Source: Apostichopus californicus (taxonomy: Eukaryota > Echinodermata > Holothuroidea > Aspidochirotida > Stichopodidae). Taken from it: 24,231 nucleotides of DNA. The position numbers and the translations under genes were made by a program. How positions within the stretch are numbered: position 1 is the first letter of the stretch; each line of letters begins with the position of its first letter. The notes below the pieces were generated by a model. That model was given only the letters and a program-made list of their open reading frames with translations. It did no database searches and had not been told where the DNA came from. The stretch is from the NCBI GenBank assembly GCA_020650975.1, contig JAIPMN010000953.1:1-24231 (forward strand), given 5' to 3'. Positions 11,501 through 19,989 of the stretch are shown piece by piece.

Positions 11501-12105
11501 GAGAGCTCTACCTCTAATGTGTTTTCCATCGCCCATACATAACTCTCGTGGCCTCGGGGTAGGACCGTTCGCTCCGATCTGTCCCTCAGTTTCACCTCGG
11601 TTTTCTCGTTTGTTTCGCTGGTCTCTTCGCGTATTTCCTGCCTCTGCACCACGGTGACCGTGTTCCTGGTGGGCCTGGATTTTTTCCGCCGCTTCTCCCT
11701 CTCAAAGTACTCTTTGGTTAGAACTGCGTCGTTTAAACTTTTACTCCTTCTCTTCAGGAACATTTCCATGACTTTAACAGTGTCCGCTCTCACTTGAGGT
11801 AGACTACTCTCCTTCCTCATACTGTGGGGTACCTTGGGAGAGGAGGGGCACGTCTTCTCGGCTTTGGGGGAATTTTCTTTGGGTTTGTACTTCCGAGCCT
11901 TTAATGTTCCCGAATTTGAAGACAGAGGTGAATCCGCTGGGGAAGCTATTGCACAGTCTACCTCGGTAGTTATCGGAGGGGTGATGTCCCCAGCGTCCAT
12001 AAACTCGATGCTGTCATCTAGCCCCGTGATGGACTCCATCGTGGCTGTCGGTGGGGTCCTAATCTGGGTCTGTGCCCCTACGGCTATGTCTGGAGTGGTA
12101 GCCAT
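5519..12105 (-). CDS. BCL2L14-like: Bcl-2 family protein, BCL2L14 (Bcl-G)-like, six coding exons, 805 aa
   Basis: Exons 12105-10548, 9595-9362, 8469-8230, 7549-7488, 6568-6302 and 5575-5519 join with GT donors, AG acceptors and matching phases into one 2418-nt frame. Seen: a Ser/Lys/Arg-rich N-terminal region (about 1-600), BH3 IADRLAQIGDQVVQEY at 620-635, a hydrophobic helix LALVFHFTKQACKLA in the BH1 position at 741-755 without the NWGR signature, BH2 WIDSQGGW at 780-787 and an acidic tail ending SEID. Family knowledge: BH3 and BH2 build the helical Bcl-2 fold that controls mitochondrial apoptosis; vertebrate BCL2L14 likewise has BH3 and BH2, no clear BH1 and an acidic end. No C-terminal membrane anchor is present, so a soluble protein is inferred. 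It is far longer than the 327-residue human protein because of the N-terminal extension. Pro- or anti-death activity cannot be read from sequence. An upstream coding exon is possible, since the frame stays open to the first exon's acceptor. Confidence 0.8.
5576..6301 (-). other. BCL2L14-like: Intron after BH2 exon
   Basis: This 726-base intron starts with a consensus GTAAGT directly after the GGW codon, the position where vertebrate BCL2 and BCL2L1 are interrupted. Near its 5' end a compact GC-rich block (6221-6258) contains four closely spaced palindromes. The rest is AT-rich and unremarkable. Confidence 0.6.
6302..6568 (-). CDS. BCL2L14-like: Exon 5: BH1-region helix and BH2 motif
   Basis: The acceptor CACCTTTCAG ends at 6569. 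The 267-nt exon is phase 0 at both ends and the donor is TGG|GTAAGT at 6301-6296. It encodes 699-787. LALVFHFTKQACKLA aligns by eye with the BAX-type ALFYFASKLVLKA segment after BH1, but the NWGR tetrapeptide preceding it is absent (MEEISQ instead). BH2 WIDSQGGW closes the exon, close to the human BAX and BCL2L14 versions. Without splicing, the frame runs seven residues into the intron (VSLSQLR) and stops at 6278-6280. Confidence 0.9.
6569..7487 (-). other. BCL2L14-like: Intron between exons 4 and 5
   Basis: A 919-base AT-rich intron with no repeat family or nested gene that I can recognise. The plus-strand open frame around 7348-7560 crosses the exon 4 splice sites and is a shadow. Confidence 0.6.
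7488..7549 (-). CDS. BCL2L14-like: Exon 4: 62-nt mini-exon between BH3 and the core
   Basis: The acceptor CTTTCAACCTACAG ends at 7550 and the donor AGG|GTAAGA starts at 7487. It enters in phase 1 and leaves in phase 0, fitting both neighbours exactly. It encodes 20 residues (679-698), TSDLNDAIGSRIRRTVDGVSR with the first residue split across the junction, which would be an amphipathic linker or helix after BH3. Skipping it would shift the frame into exon 5 and remove the core, so regulated skipping would switch off the BH2 part. The latter is inference. Confidence 0.75.
8230..8469 (-). CDS. BCL2L14-like: Exon 3: BH3 motif exon
   Basis: The acceptor GTCGTCAACAG ends at 8470 and the donor A|GTAAGT begins at 8229. 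The exon is 240 nt, entering and leaving in phase 1. It encodes residues 599-677. After an acidic lead-in (DEQEEFF) comes IADRLAQIGDQVVQEY, matching the BH3 pattern hydrophobic-x3-L-x-x-I-G-D. The Leu and Gly-Asp are the residues that in other family members bury in, or contact, the partner groove. Human BCL2L14 has a comparable acidic stretch followed by LLKYSGDQ. A low-complexity Gly/Ser/Ala linker (GNGASSGGASGS) ends the exon. Confidence 0.88.
8532..8706. repeat. Dispersed repeat, copy 1 (intronic)
   Basis: About 175 bases beginning ATATTCCA, then TACTGGTTTGGATATTTACG, CTTACCTGTCTCCCCACAAC, TGTGCCTAGAATGA, CTGGTAACCTTTTAACACTG and CCCTTCCTTCTCATTCTACCA. The same blocks in the same order recur at 14791-14981. 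It lies between coding exons 2 and 3. No coding frame and no terminal repeat are evident, so it may be a SINE-like or other nonautonomous element of unknown family. Confidence 0.85.
9017..9047. repeat. (TATG)n microsatellite
   Basis: About seven TATG units. It forms the 3' tail of the minus-strand SINE, which explains its origin. Confidence 0.85.
9017..9250 (-). mobile_element. tRNA-derived SINE, 5' truncated, CATA tail
   Basis: Read on the minus strand, CCAGGTTCGAGTCA (B box and T-arm-like, 9223-9210) follows CCTTTCAATCATAAGG, which resembles an anticodon arm. A body of about 150 bases then ends in ATCGAGGATCTAACATA and a (CATA)n tail at 9047-9017. Family knowledge: tRNA-derived SINEs have a polymerase III A box and B box at the 5' end and a simple-repeat tail. 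The A-box half is missing here; a 10-bp minisatellite abuts the break at about 9250. The element sits in the intron between exons 2 and 3, in the gene's orientation. Confidence 0.7.
9251..9340. repeat. 10-bp minisatellite, nine units
   Basis: Nine exact-length units of TAACAATGCA (A) or TAACAGTGCA (G) occur in the order A A G A A G A A A. The order implies a 30-bp higher-order unit (AAG) amplified about three times. It is intronic, starting 21 bases past the exon 2 donor and ending where the SINE's 5' half should be. Confidence 0.95.
9362..9595 (-). CDS. BCL2L14-like: Exon 2: acidic/Ser-rich linker
   Basis: The acceptor TTTTCTTGGTTAG ends at 9596 and the donor is GGAG|GTGAGG at 9361. The exon is 234 nt, entering and leaving in phase 1. 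Its first two bases complete a GAT codon with the G from exon 1. It encodes residues 521-597, an E/S/T-rich segment with no recognised domain. The competing frame over the same DNA is Trp/Arg/Cys-rich and does not connect to the neighbours. The donor lies 21 bases before a 10-bp minisatellite; the reading frame stays open through that repeat, so intron retention would add a repetitive tail. Confidence 0.75.
9793..10290. repeat. Degenerate ~145-bp tandem repeat rich in TGACCT half-sites, about 3.5 copies
   Basis: Units begin with TTTCAGACCTTG-like text at 9793 (TTTCCAGATCTTG), 9941 (TTTTCAGACCTTG) and 10080 (TTTTCAGACCTTG), and a weaker start TGTTTTCATATCATTG at about 10230. Each unit has TGACCT/TTGACCT strings, then a CATACCAAGTAT-like block, then GTTACTGTGTTTACAAAG. 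Spacing is 148, 139 and about 150. The repeat is in the intron between exons 1 and 2. Similar repeats are common in marine deuterostome genomes to my recollection. Confidence 0.8.
10114..10126. promoter_or_regulatory. Perfect DR1 motif (TGACCTTTGACCT) in the tandem repeat
   Basis: Two AGGTCA half-sites (read on minus) separated by one base match the DR1 element bound by RXR, HNF4 and COUP-TF type receptors. It is probably a by-product of the repeat. Binding is untested. Confidence 0.35.
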
Positions 12106-12146
12106 CACTAATGGTATACTAAGGGACCTCCAAACTTTACTGGAAT
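10548..12146 (-). CDS. BCL2L14-like: Exon 1 (first recognised): start codon and long disordered basic region
   Basis: The acceptor CTTCTTACAG ends at 12147. The chosen start ATG at 12105-12103 has G at -3 and G at +4. The exon carries 519 codons plus one base, then donor G|GTAAGA at 10547-10542 (phase 1). The protein is low in hydrophobics and rich in S, K, R and E. Short basic clusters include REKRRKKSRPTR (137-148) and RRWPFKRRSKKN (388-399), which could act as nuclear localisation signals or bind acidic lipid; this is inference. A degenerate repeat of the (E/D)-(K/R)-x-K-(S/T)-(S/L) kind fills about 341-375. Many RxxS-type sites suggest basophilic kinase phosphorylation. No known domain is seen. 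The frame is open for 13 codons upstream of the ATG up to the acceptor, so translation could begin in an earlier exon. Confidence 0.85.
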
Positions 12147-13156
12147 CTGTAAGAAGATGGTAGATATGAAAAAAGAGGTTAAGTCAATTTTTTTATCAAT
12201 GCTACATAATAAAGAAACAGAGAAAATGTGCTTCTAAATGAGATAGGAACTGGAACTGTTCAGCATATTTTGACCATTTCTTCATTATTTTCCCAAGTTT
12301 CAAGCCCAAACTTGTGGGAAAATCTTCACAACTTTTGCAACATCTTTTAGCATGATAAATTTTATTACAATCTTCCTGGTCCAAAGCTTTCGTGGTATAT
12401 GATACTCTAAAAGCAAGACATATCTTGGCATAATTTTGATATCATCGAGCGATGTTTCTCTAAACCAGGCTCCACTTTACAATAATCCCTTTGAACACTG
12501 AATAATCTTACACTGCAGTTCTACTCTGTACTATACTGTCAATGCATATTAATACTGTATGACCTTACTTCCAAACTCATATATAACCCTCACACTTGCC
12601 AATGAATACATATATGACATATGATGTTCGCCTACTGAGTTAAACAAACAACCTTGTTTGTTATCCTAAGTAATCTGTGTTTACCATAGAGACAGGAGCG
12701 ATAAATTTCACAACCTGGATTCTCTGAACGGTGCTGGTATTCATCGAATAGTACGTGTGATAAGTAATACATCTGGACAAATATATCGTTTGTACATTAT
12801 ATTAGAAAAGCTACCACTTTTTTAATTATTTTTACCACAACGTGCAACGGTATAAGTCTTGGTTATTTGCCCTCGAGTGGAGACTATTGTGCAATAAACA
12901 AGACTAACATCAAATATCGATTCATGAAGCTGCCTTCTCAAGGAAAGTTTTAGTTCTTTTTTCAACAGCAAAGAACAAAGAACAAAAAAAAGACACTTTT
13001 ACACTGAGTAATAATATAAGAAGAAAATAAACATTTTGTTATTGCAAAATAATAGGATTAAGTCTGCAACCTGCAAGCAGTGAAATAATAGGATGCACAG
13101 AGGTTTTCTTTTTCACTTTCCTCGAGTTGGATCTAACGTGAAACAGTAGCATACTG

Positions 13157-13366
13157 AGGGGGGGATGGGGGACGGACCGCCATGGGTACCAGTGGGGGGT
13201 GCCATGCCATACAGTAGCTCCCCCCCAAAAAATAGATTTCCCCCACAAATTTTTTTAATATATAATCAGTTCAAAGCTTTGCCAAAGATAGCACCATTCT
13301 GCATCTAAGCCTCCTTCCATAAAAAATTCCCCTTAAACACCTATCCCATGACCACCCCCCCCCCCC
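13157..13366. repeat. Low-complexity G-run/C-run patch
   Basis: Clustered runs: GGGGGGG and GGGGG near 13158-13170, GGGGGG near 13193, CCCCCC near 13220 and a 12-base C run at 13355-13366. It could be the remnant of an interspersed element, but no family is recognised. Homopolymer lengths here may be unreliable. Confidence 0.5.
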
Positions 13367-13858
13367 GCCAACTATTCTAGGTGAGTCACTGTCGTGTAAT
13401 CTACTACAAAACTACGGCAGTCTCGGCTCAAGAGTCTCACTTTATCTTTGCAAATTGGTTTTGAAAAGGAAGTATTAAAAAAACAAATGAAGCTTTTAAT
13501 AGTTTGAGCTTCTATCATATTTTGTCCATTTTCTTTTTATACTTTCTTCTTTCTTTATCTTTTTCTTTTATTTTTCATATTTACCCATCCTGAAAAAAGA
13601 GGAAATAGTTAAAAAATGGAATATGAAAGAAAAAGAAAAGCTTCCTTAGAGAAGCATCACATCTGTACACTTTAAAAATATCAGACAAAATAAATAATAA
13701 AATAAGATAGACATAGATGCTGTAGGTTGCATAAGCCCAAAATAGTGACTAAACATCATTGAGTTCAATTGATTCTAAAGTATATCGTAAGAAATATTCT
13801 TAATTTCTTTGTACACGAGGCAATTAATTCTGTATGCATTTAACACACCTTTTCACCA

Positions 13859-13950
13859 GTGCAAAAGCACAAAAAAAACAAGCACAAAAAAAAAGAAAAA
13901 AAAAAAAAAAAAGTAAGAAATATATGTAGACTGGCAAAAAAAAAAAAAAT
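13859..13950. repeat. A-rich low-complexity tract
   Basis: Repeated CACAAAAAA and long A runs, including one of about 18 bases. The Lys-rich open frame across it is an artefact of composition. Confidence 0.8.
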
Positions 13951-14790
13951 TCTAAAATTCATTCATACAGAATACCGTTCTACTGACAGACAATTTTATC
14001 TAATTACCTTTCTCAAAATCCAGTTCTCTGTCGGTAACAAGCCGCATCACAATAATATTCTTTCCACCATGTATGGGTTTATATAATGTAAGTATCTTTG
14101 GGTACAGTGCTGTACTTCAGTTGTTCACCCTTTGACTTCTTCACTGACACTGATGTGTGTTACACCTATCCCAGATAATAACATCTGTTAGCAATACCAT
14201 ACAGACTTATACCACTATAGGTACACTATCATAATAGGAACCACCATGACCTCACAAGCTAAATACAGTCACAGAGATCAAGGATCAATACATTCAATAG
14301 GGGAGTCCCCCACAGGTAGTTGAATCAACACTGTAACAGCCTATTCAGTATTCAGTATTCAGGTGTAACTGTGCGTGCTATAACAAAGGTGTCAATATGG
14401 TTTGTGTCATCTTGAGTCATCCTGTTGACAAGTACTAGGGTAGGTACATGTAAAGATAAAGCTACTCCAAGATTTACATTGCCTCCATATCCCTGGTTTG
14501 TAATGGTGCAAAAGAATAGATAACAACTAGGATATAATAGAGGATCCTTATTTGATGACATAAATATTTGGATATATGATTCATGGAATAAACAAACTCC
14601 GACAATCCTTGGGAGGATTGAGTGAATGAGTGGGGGGCAAAGTGCTAAAATGCTGGTACCAGTTAATAGGCTAGGTAGATGGGAAAGTGTAGTAGTAGTT
14701 TCCAGAGGGGTGGGTGAGAGAGGATCGAGTGGTGTTAAATACTATTTACTATGTGATGACTGACAACTAAATCATGTGAAGATATACTGT

Positions 14791-14981
14791 ATATTCCAAA
14801 ATGTACTGGTTTGGATATTTACGAGTGTCCAGCTTACCTGTCTCCCCACAACCTTAGCACTCTTGTTCTACTGTGCCTAGAATGAACTGGTAACCTTTTA
14901 ACACTGTGCACACCTCTATGGCCGGACCCCCCCCCCCTGGTCGATGCCCTTCCTTCTCATTCTACCACCCAAAGTGTCTAC
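14791..14981. repeat. Dispersed repeat, copy 2
   Basis: Same orientation and order of blocks as 8532-8706. Differences: an insertion of about 13 bases (TAGCACTCTTGTT area) after CCACAACCT, and an 11-base C run (14927-14937) where copy 1 has CTCCTCC. Flanks diverge on both sides, showing two separate insertions and not a large segmental duplication. Confidence 0.85.
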
Positions 14982-16959
14982 ATCGTTAATCTTCTGTGCA
15001 GATTCAATTTCAACTAAATTCGATTGGAGCAGTTTACCTAAAGATCTTTGTTTAGCATTTGCTGGAAGTAGGAATACTATTATGGGGAGACAGGTTAAGG
15101 GAGGAGCGAAGTAAATATATGGCCCTTCTCTTTCAGTTTCTCCTTGCTACCCCTAGCTTCATTTACTGTATTTACTGTTTTACCACCAGCTTCATTTACT
15201 GTATGTACTGGTTTCATCATTGAAAAATAAACCAATAGTTATAGAAACAACGTTTAATACACTACAAAAGCCAGTCTTGAGAACTTGTTATTTGATGGTC
15301 AAAAAAACTGTATTAAAAAGAACTTTGGGACTGATGGTGATCTACGTACATCAAGATGTAATTAATACACGAAATTTAAACTTCAAAAGTGAATTTTCTG
15401 GAAAAAGGATTTCACAAATGGGGACAAAAGGTTTAGCAATAGGTGAACAGGTTTGCATGTCAGTGAGGCTAAAAATGATCAAATCGCAAATTGATTTAAT
15501 TTTAAAAAAAACTTCCTCCTCCACAATTTATCTACATTTCGAAACCTAACAATGGAGCATCTTTTTAAGTCACTTTTTCGATGATGTTTCGATGACATCC
15601 AGCAACGAGATAGTTCGTTATCCTTGACTTTGTGATTTTTCATTTTGAAATGATGAACTATAAGTACAGAAATTTTGAACATTTTCGAATTACTTTATAT
15701 TGTTTAAATGTGTTTATTAATACTGTGGATTGCATCCAGGCCCCAGAATCTTGACAGTTGAAGGGAATTTAATATTGAATTTCTGTTTTTTAATTTTTGT
15801 TTTTGTTTTGGGTTGAAGAACATGAAATATCTGTAGTCGCGAAGGATATATAGTTGTTGGCCCTGGCAGTATAACAGTAAGATTTAAGTAAGGTATGATA
15901 CATGTATTTGTATACATAGCATGGAGAATTCTTTCCAGTGGAAACATTGCTGCACACAAAATCAATGTGGTGTTGCCATGTTCAATTATTATCATCAATT
16001 GTGGACACCAATAGAATTTTAAGCAGAATGTGAAAACTCAGTAACCTTTTACTCAGGGACACAAACATCTATGGGTGTGTTCTAGATTCTTAGCGTGATC
16101 CATAACCTTCTTCTGTTGTGCACATTACAGTACTCCAGAATTTCGGTACAAATCATGTCCCGAAAGACAAAAAGCTGCATGAGGCAACAGGCAACTATAT
16201 ACATACTGTAGTACAGCAAAGAAAACGTTAAAAAATGCCCTATGAGGCTATGACCTAATCTTTAGACTAAAATAAAACTCTAAAATGAGTACTGGTATTC
16301 CGTAAGAGACAGATTTGGAATTCTTGTTGACATACCTTCCTGAGTTTGTATTTGTAAATATTTGTTTTAAGGGTTATTTCCCAAATGTTTGTTGATCAGT
16401 CAGCTAACAGCATATCGCTAATAATAACAGGAGGACACATGGAAGCTATTACATTGTTCAGATGACTCACACTAAATAATATATGATGCTAAAATTAGTA
16501 CAAGAAAGAAAAGTTCCTTAAATAACCAATGATCATAACACGCCATAAAAGGCAGAAAGATGATTCAAGCAGAAAAATCAAATTTATGCAATACAGACAG
16601 GAAAAATATTGAATATATATTACAATATGAAACAAAAAAAAGGGGGGAGAAAAAAGGGACAGAGGACGACAAAAACAACGATAATAAACTGAAATTAAAA
16701 TCTTGTGAAGAAATTACCTGGATGTCCCAATGATACACTCGGGTTACAGACACTTCCCACAAAATTCATATTAATAATCAGAGTTTACAAGCCACTTCCT
16801 TTTATGGCATATATAGAATTTCCTTCCTCGCAGCCGAAGTAAACAGAAAGATCGCTGCAAAAATGACACGTTCAGACACGCAAGCCGATAATATTGTCAG
16901 CCTTATTTTCTGAGGCATGAGTCAACAATTGAACAGCATATTAGGTAAATGCAGTAGTT

Positions 16960-17240
16960 ACCCTTAATTTTAACACACTCTGCTTTGAAACACACAGCTG
17001 CTAATGTTTACTTCCTTTAGAAAAACACCAACGACAATAGAAAAAAAACAGAGCTCTTCCTCTCTGAACACAACAACAAAGCATCTCTTCGTCGACATCG
17101 ACGTCAATGAAATGACTTCACTCCATTTCAAAAACAGTTTTGGAAATGAGAGTATTGATCCAGCCAGAGAGAGCGACTCCCTCTGTCTATCGTCAAACAA
17201 TGCCCGATGACGGAACAATTGAATTACAATAGAGTCTGAC
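16960..17240 (-). promoter_or_regulatory. Weak candidate first exon or promoter region
   Basis: This segment is less AT-rich and has more CpG than its surroundings. On the minus strand it carries ATTGACGTCGATGTCGACG, which includes a CRE-like TGACGTCG. It lies 5 kb upstream of the first recognised coding exon, in the right direction for a 5' noncoding exon. There is no TATA box or clear donor that I can defend, so this is a guess by composition. Confidence 0.15.
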
Positions 17241-17845
17241 AGGCAAGCAGGCTCTTGTGTGAATCACTATCACCAAAGGTTGGATATTGTCTGCTGTGAT
17301 ACATGTGTTGAAATGGCCATGCAAGGTTATCAATGATGGTGTTATATAGGTTGCCCAAGGTCTGTGTAGTTGAAGGTTGTCACGACCGTACTCTAGCTCG
17401 CTGGAAAACAATGATATTGTGCAACCTCTTCTTGACCTTGGGAAGATGAAGATGATGATGCATCCTCCACAGTTCAGAGGAATTTAAAACTTCTTTCTTT
17501 ATTAAACTCGTTAACATGTAGTTTGTTATTCTGCGATATGCTTGCTTTAGGAAAACAAAAGAAAACCCTCTTGTCGGAAACGATTGCCAAAGAGCTTGTT
17601 ACGTAGAAAACGTCGGCCTTTTTTAGTGGGTTTGGTTCGCAAGTTTGGAGACGAGAGGGCATACAGAGGTTAAAATGCAAATCATGAAATACAAGAACAT
17701 TTCAATGTATTTGCTCTATGGGTGTTAATCTTGCTGTAGCCTCCATTCAACTATTTTTTTTCTTTATTATTATTATTATCATTACATAAGTGTAGTGAAA
17801 TAAATCATGTGTGAATGGTTTGACTGTATACCTGGTCAAGCCACA

Positions 17846-17858
17846 AGGTTAAAGGTCA
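17846..17858 (+). promoter_or_regulatory. DR1-like motif AGGTTAAAGGTCA
   Basis: One mismatch from the DR1 consensus. It is 81 bases upstream of a perfect DR1 at 17927. It may be a relic of the AGGTCA-rich repeat family seen at 9.8 kb. Confidence 0.3.
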
Positions 17859-17926
17859 TTCAATCAAGGTTGGTGATTGCATAATTCTTCATTCCCCCAT
17901 TACAACCATTTCATGTCAGATTTCAG

Positions 17927-17939
17927 AGGTCAAAGGTCA
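17927..17939 (+). promoter_or_regulatory. Perfect DR1 motif AGGTCAAAGGTCA
   Basis: An exact direct repeat of AGGTCA with one-base spacing, the recognition pattern of RXR heterodimers, HNF4 and COUP-TF. It is preceded by a near match in the same orientation. Function is not shown by the sequence. Confidence 0.4.
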
Positions 17940-18769
17940 ATTTATCAATCAACAAGATGTTGTGCAAGTTACATCATTTGTTAATCTTTTTTATCACTAT
18001 CAAAGAAATAATAGGGTATTTTGAACCCTTTCACACTTTCAATGTGCAAGGGCGATCAAGACTGTAGCTGGTGTGAACGCTCTGGGGATCAAGCAACCAG
18101 AGATACTCTACTTGGCCCTTTCACTTCCGCGTAAACAGGCACTGAAGAAGTATAATTATTCCAAAATACAGGACAAAGCCCTCACAGTGATTGGTAAACA
18201 AGCAGTGTGACCTTTTCATGGTTGCATAAATTCTCAAGTCCTGTTCGTTGGTGATGCAACTTGCTTTCCTTAAATTTATCCACACTTACGAGTTCAGCTT
18301 TATTACCTCACCGGGAAAAAACAGGATCCTTGGGGATGCTCTTTACATAATTCTCAAATGTGACCATGGGCTTCAGTCGTGTATTAATTAGGAAGCTCTT
18401 AATTAATTTTCTCTGAGTTGCTTAACTAGTAATAACCTATCTATGATTGCACAACAATCTGAAATGTCAGTGACTGGACCTCATACTGTGCATTTGTAAC
18501 AGACACTATATGCCAGCCACAGAGATCATTATAGAACATTGCAACTTGACTAAGAAGCCCACCGTTACAGTGGGATCAGATTTAGTTGGAATAGGCCTCC
18601 CCCACATCTAACCGTAAAATATGACATTAACATAAACATGTGTAGTACGCTATATATCTTGACTAAATATAGATTTGGCAGAGTCCCTATGACTTCCAAT
18701 TTAAGAAGTCATGAATATTCATACAGATCTATTGCATAATTCATTATGAATCAGTTTAGCACCATATAC

Positions 18770-19124
18770 AGTATGTTGTATCCAAGACCAACTTCTACGG
18801 AGAGAGATCTTTCACAGCAGCTGCCCCCATGGTTTGGAACAGTCTTCCAGGAAATATCCGTTCTTTAACTAATCTTAATCATTTTAAAGGGATTTGAAAA
18901 CACATATTTTTAAATGTTTAATATGAACACTTTATACTTGTAATGTAATGTAAATATTTGCTCTTATGTTTTAATTATTCCTTTTTATTCTTTGTACTGC
19001 TATTTTTAGTTACCTGGTTCAAATTTTTGTATTGTTTGATATCTTTTAGGTATTTATTTCTGTACAGCGCTTTGAGATTTTATTGGAAGGCGCTTTATAA
19101 ATAGCACATAATATTATTATTATT
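18770..19124 (+). mobile_element. 5'-truncated non-LTR retrotransposon (CR1/L2-like) 3' end
   Basis: The frame starting AAG at 18784 reads YGERSFTAAAPMVWNSLP and then a NIRSLTNLNHFK segment, the familiar C-terminus of CR1/L2-type reverse transcriptase ORFs (F-x-x-A-A-P-x-x-W-N-S-L-P). It then hits TGA at 18895-18897. Restoring one A in the preceding AAA would continue the usual terminal residues, so the copy carries a one-base deletion. A ~230-base 3'UTR follows, ending TACAGCGCTTTGAGAT, GGAAGGCGCTTTATAAA and an (ATT)n tail at 19110-19124. Only the last few percent of the element is present, typical of incomplete reverse transcription. It is not active. Confidence 0.85.
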
Positions 19125-19589
19125 GTATACTGTAGTAATTAGTGTGAGACATGTACATTACCTGCTCATTATGTTAATGACATTAATGGCGTGGTAGCAG
19201 ACAGTATTGGGTCGTTAGAATGTCAATTCACTATTTTGACGTATTTGAAGATTTTGCTGTTGATATTCAATAGTCTGTATAGTCTAAAATTATAACGCAA
19301 GTAAATACACAAGCCTAGAATTCAATTCAATTGCTAAACAATGTGAAAGCCTTAAAATGCTATAAAATCAAGTTCCCACTAGCATTTTCCTATATTACAG
19401 AAGACATATATTAGTGTATCTAGGCTAATGGAAGTAGCCCAAATGATATATGCTGATAGTAAGCAGTAAAGCTGGGCTTACTCTAATAGGTACGAAAGTC
19501 ATGTCATATTTACTGGCATATGTATGTTACCATACTTATCACATGTTTATGTTCTTCATATCTAACTAGCAGAAAAAGGCATGTGTATA
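19125..19589. other. Unannotated intergenic DNA
   Basis: AT-rich, no repeat family, motif or open frame worth calling. Confidence 0.5.
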
Positions 19590-19955
19590 GTATACAAATA
19601 ATGAATGGTTATGAGTGCAATAGTGCAAATATTTCATGAGTTGAAAGATGGAATGTTCCATTCAACGAGGCGCAGCCGAGTTGAATGGAACAAATTACAT
19701 CTTTCAACCATTCATTATTTGTTTTATACAAAACCTTCAAATTTGGATATAATTGGATGTAAAATGCACTCATGCAACAGATTGTTTTGAACAGACAGGT
19801 TTCTCTGCTCTCTTACCATTGAAAAAAGTGCTATCCAAAAAGTTTATTGCACGGTTCTATTTCATAGCGTGCAATAGAGCGGATATTGCATGCAATCGAC
19901 GCACAATTGACCAATCAAATGGCCGGAATATAATTAGGTGTTGTATAATACTGTA
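19590..19955. mobile_element. MITE-like nested inverted repeats
   Basis: Perfect 17-bp arms at 19594-19610 and 19706-19722 enclose a perfect 12-bp pair, GTTCCATTCAAC (19655-19666) and GTTGAATGGAAC (19680-19691), around the loop GAGGCGCAGCCGA. An 11-bp pair GTTGAAAGATG/CATCTTTCAAC lies between. A further imperfect pair (19722-19736 with 19936-19950, 13 of 15 matching) suggests the element's body extends to about 19955. The CGAGGCGCAGCCGAG core recurs in many invertebrate palindromic repeats as I recall. No transposase is present. Exact ends and target-site duplication are not settled. Confidence 0.6.
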
Positions 19956-19960
19956 TATAG

Positions 19961-19989
19961 TACTGTACAGTACAGTACAGTACAGTACC
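19961..19989. repeat. (GTACA)n short tandem repeat
   Basis: About five units of TACAG/GTACA directly after the MITE-like element. ACTGTA/TACAGT words are frequent across the window, so this is probably local slippage. Confidence 0.8.

Larger units (their letters stand above)
12147..14790. other. Upstream flank of the Bcl-2-like gene, no gene seen
   Basis: AT-rich DNA that is probably a 5' intron of the minus-strand gene, because the first recognised exon begins at an acceptor (CTTACAG, ending 12147) and not at a promoter. It contains a G-rich/C-rich patch at 13157-13230, a 12-base C run at 13355-13366, an A-rich low-complexity stretch at 13859-13950 and nothing that reads as protein. Confidence 0.5.
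14982..18769. other. Intergenic or 5' intronic DNA, no gene seen
   Basis: It contains a 33-bp-spaced direct repeat of AGCTTCATTTACTGTA (15155 and 15188), short GAT- and ATT-type microsatellites (17447-17460, 17764-17780) and two DR1-like motifs near 17.9 kb. Several 60-110 residue open frames are present on both strands, but none shows a domain, splice context or composition unlike the background. Confidence 0.45.

Noticed and set aside
13859-14086. Lys-rich small protein
   Set aside because: It translates an A-rich low-complexity tract.
16970-17218. Possible coding exon on either strand
   Set aside because: Both strands are open here, but no motif or convincing splice pair is seen. I keep it only as a weak promoter or 5' exon candidate.
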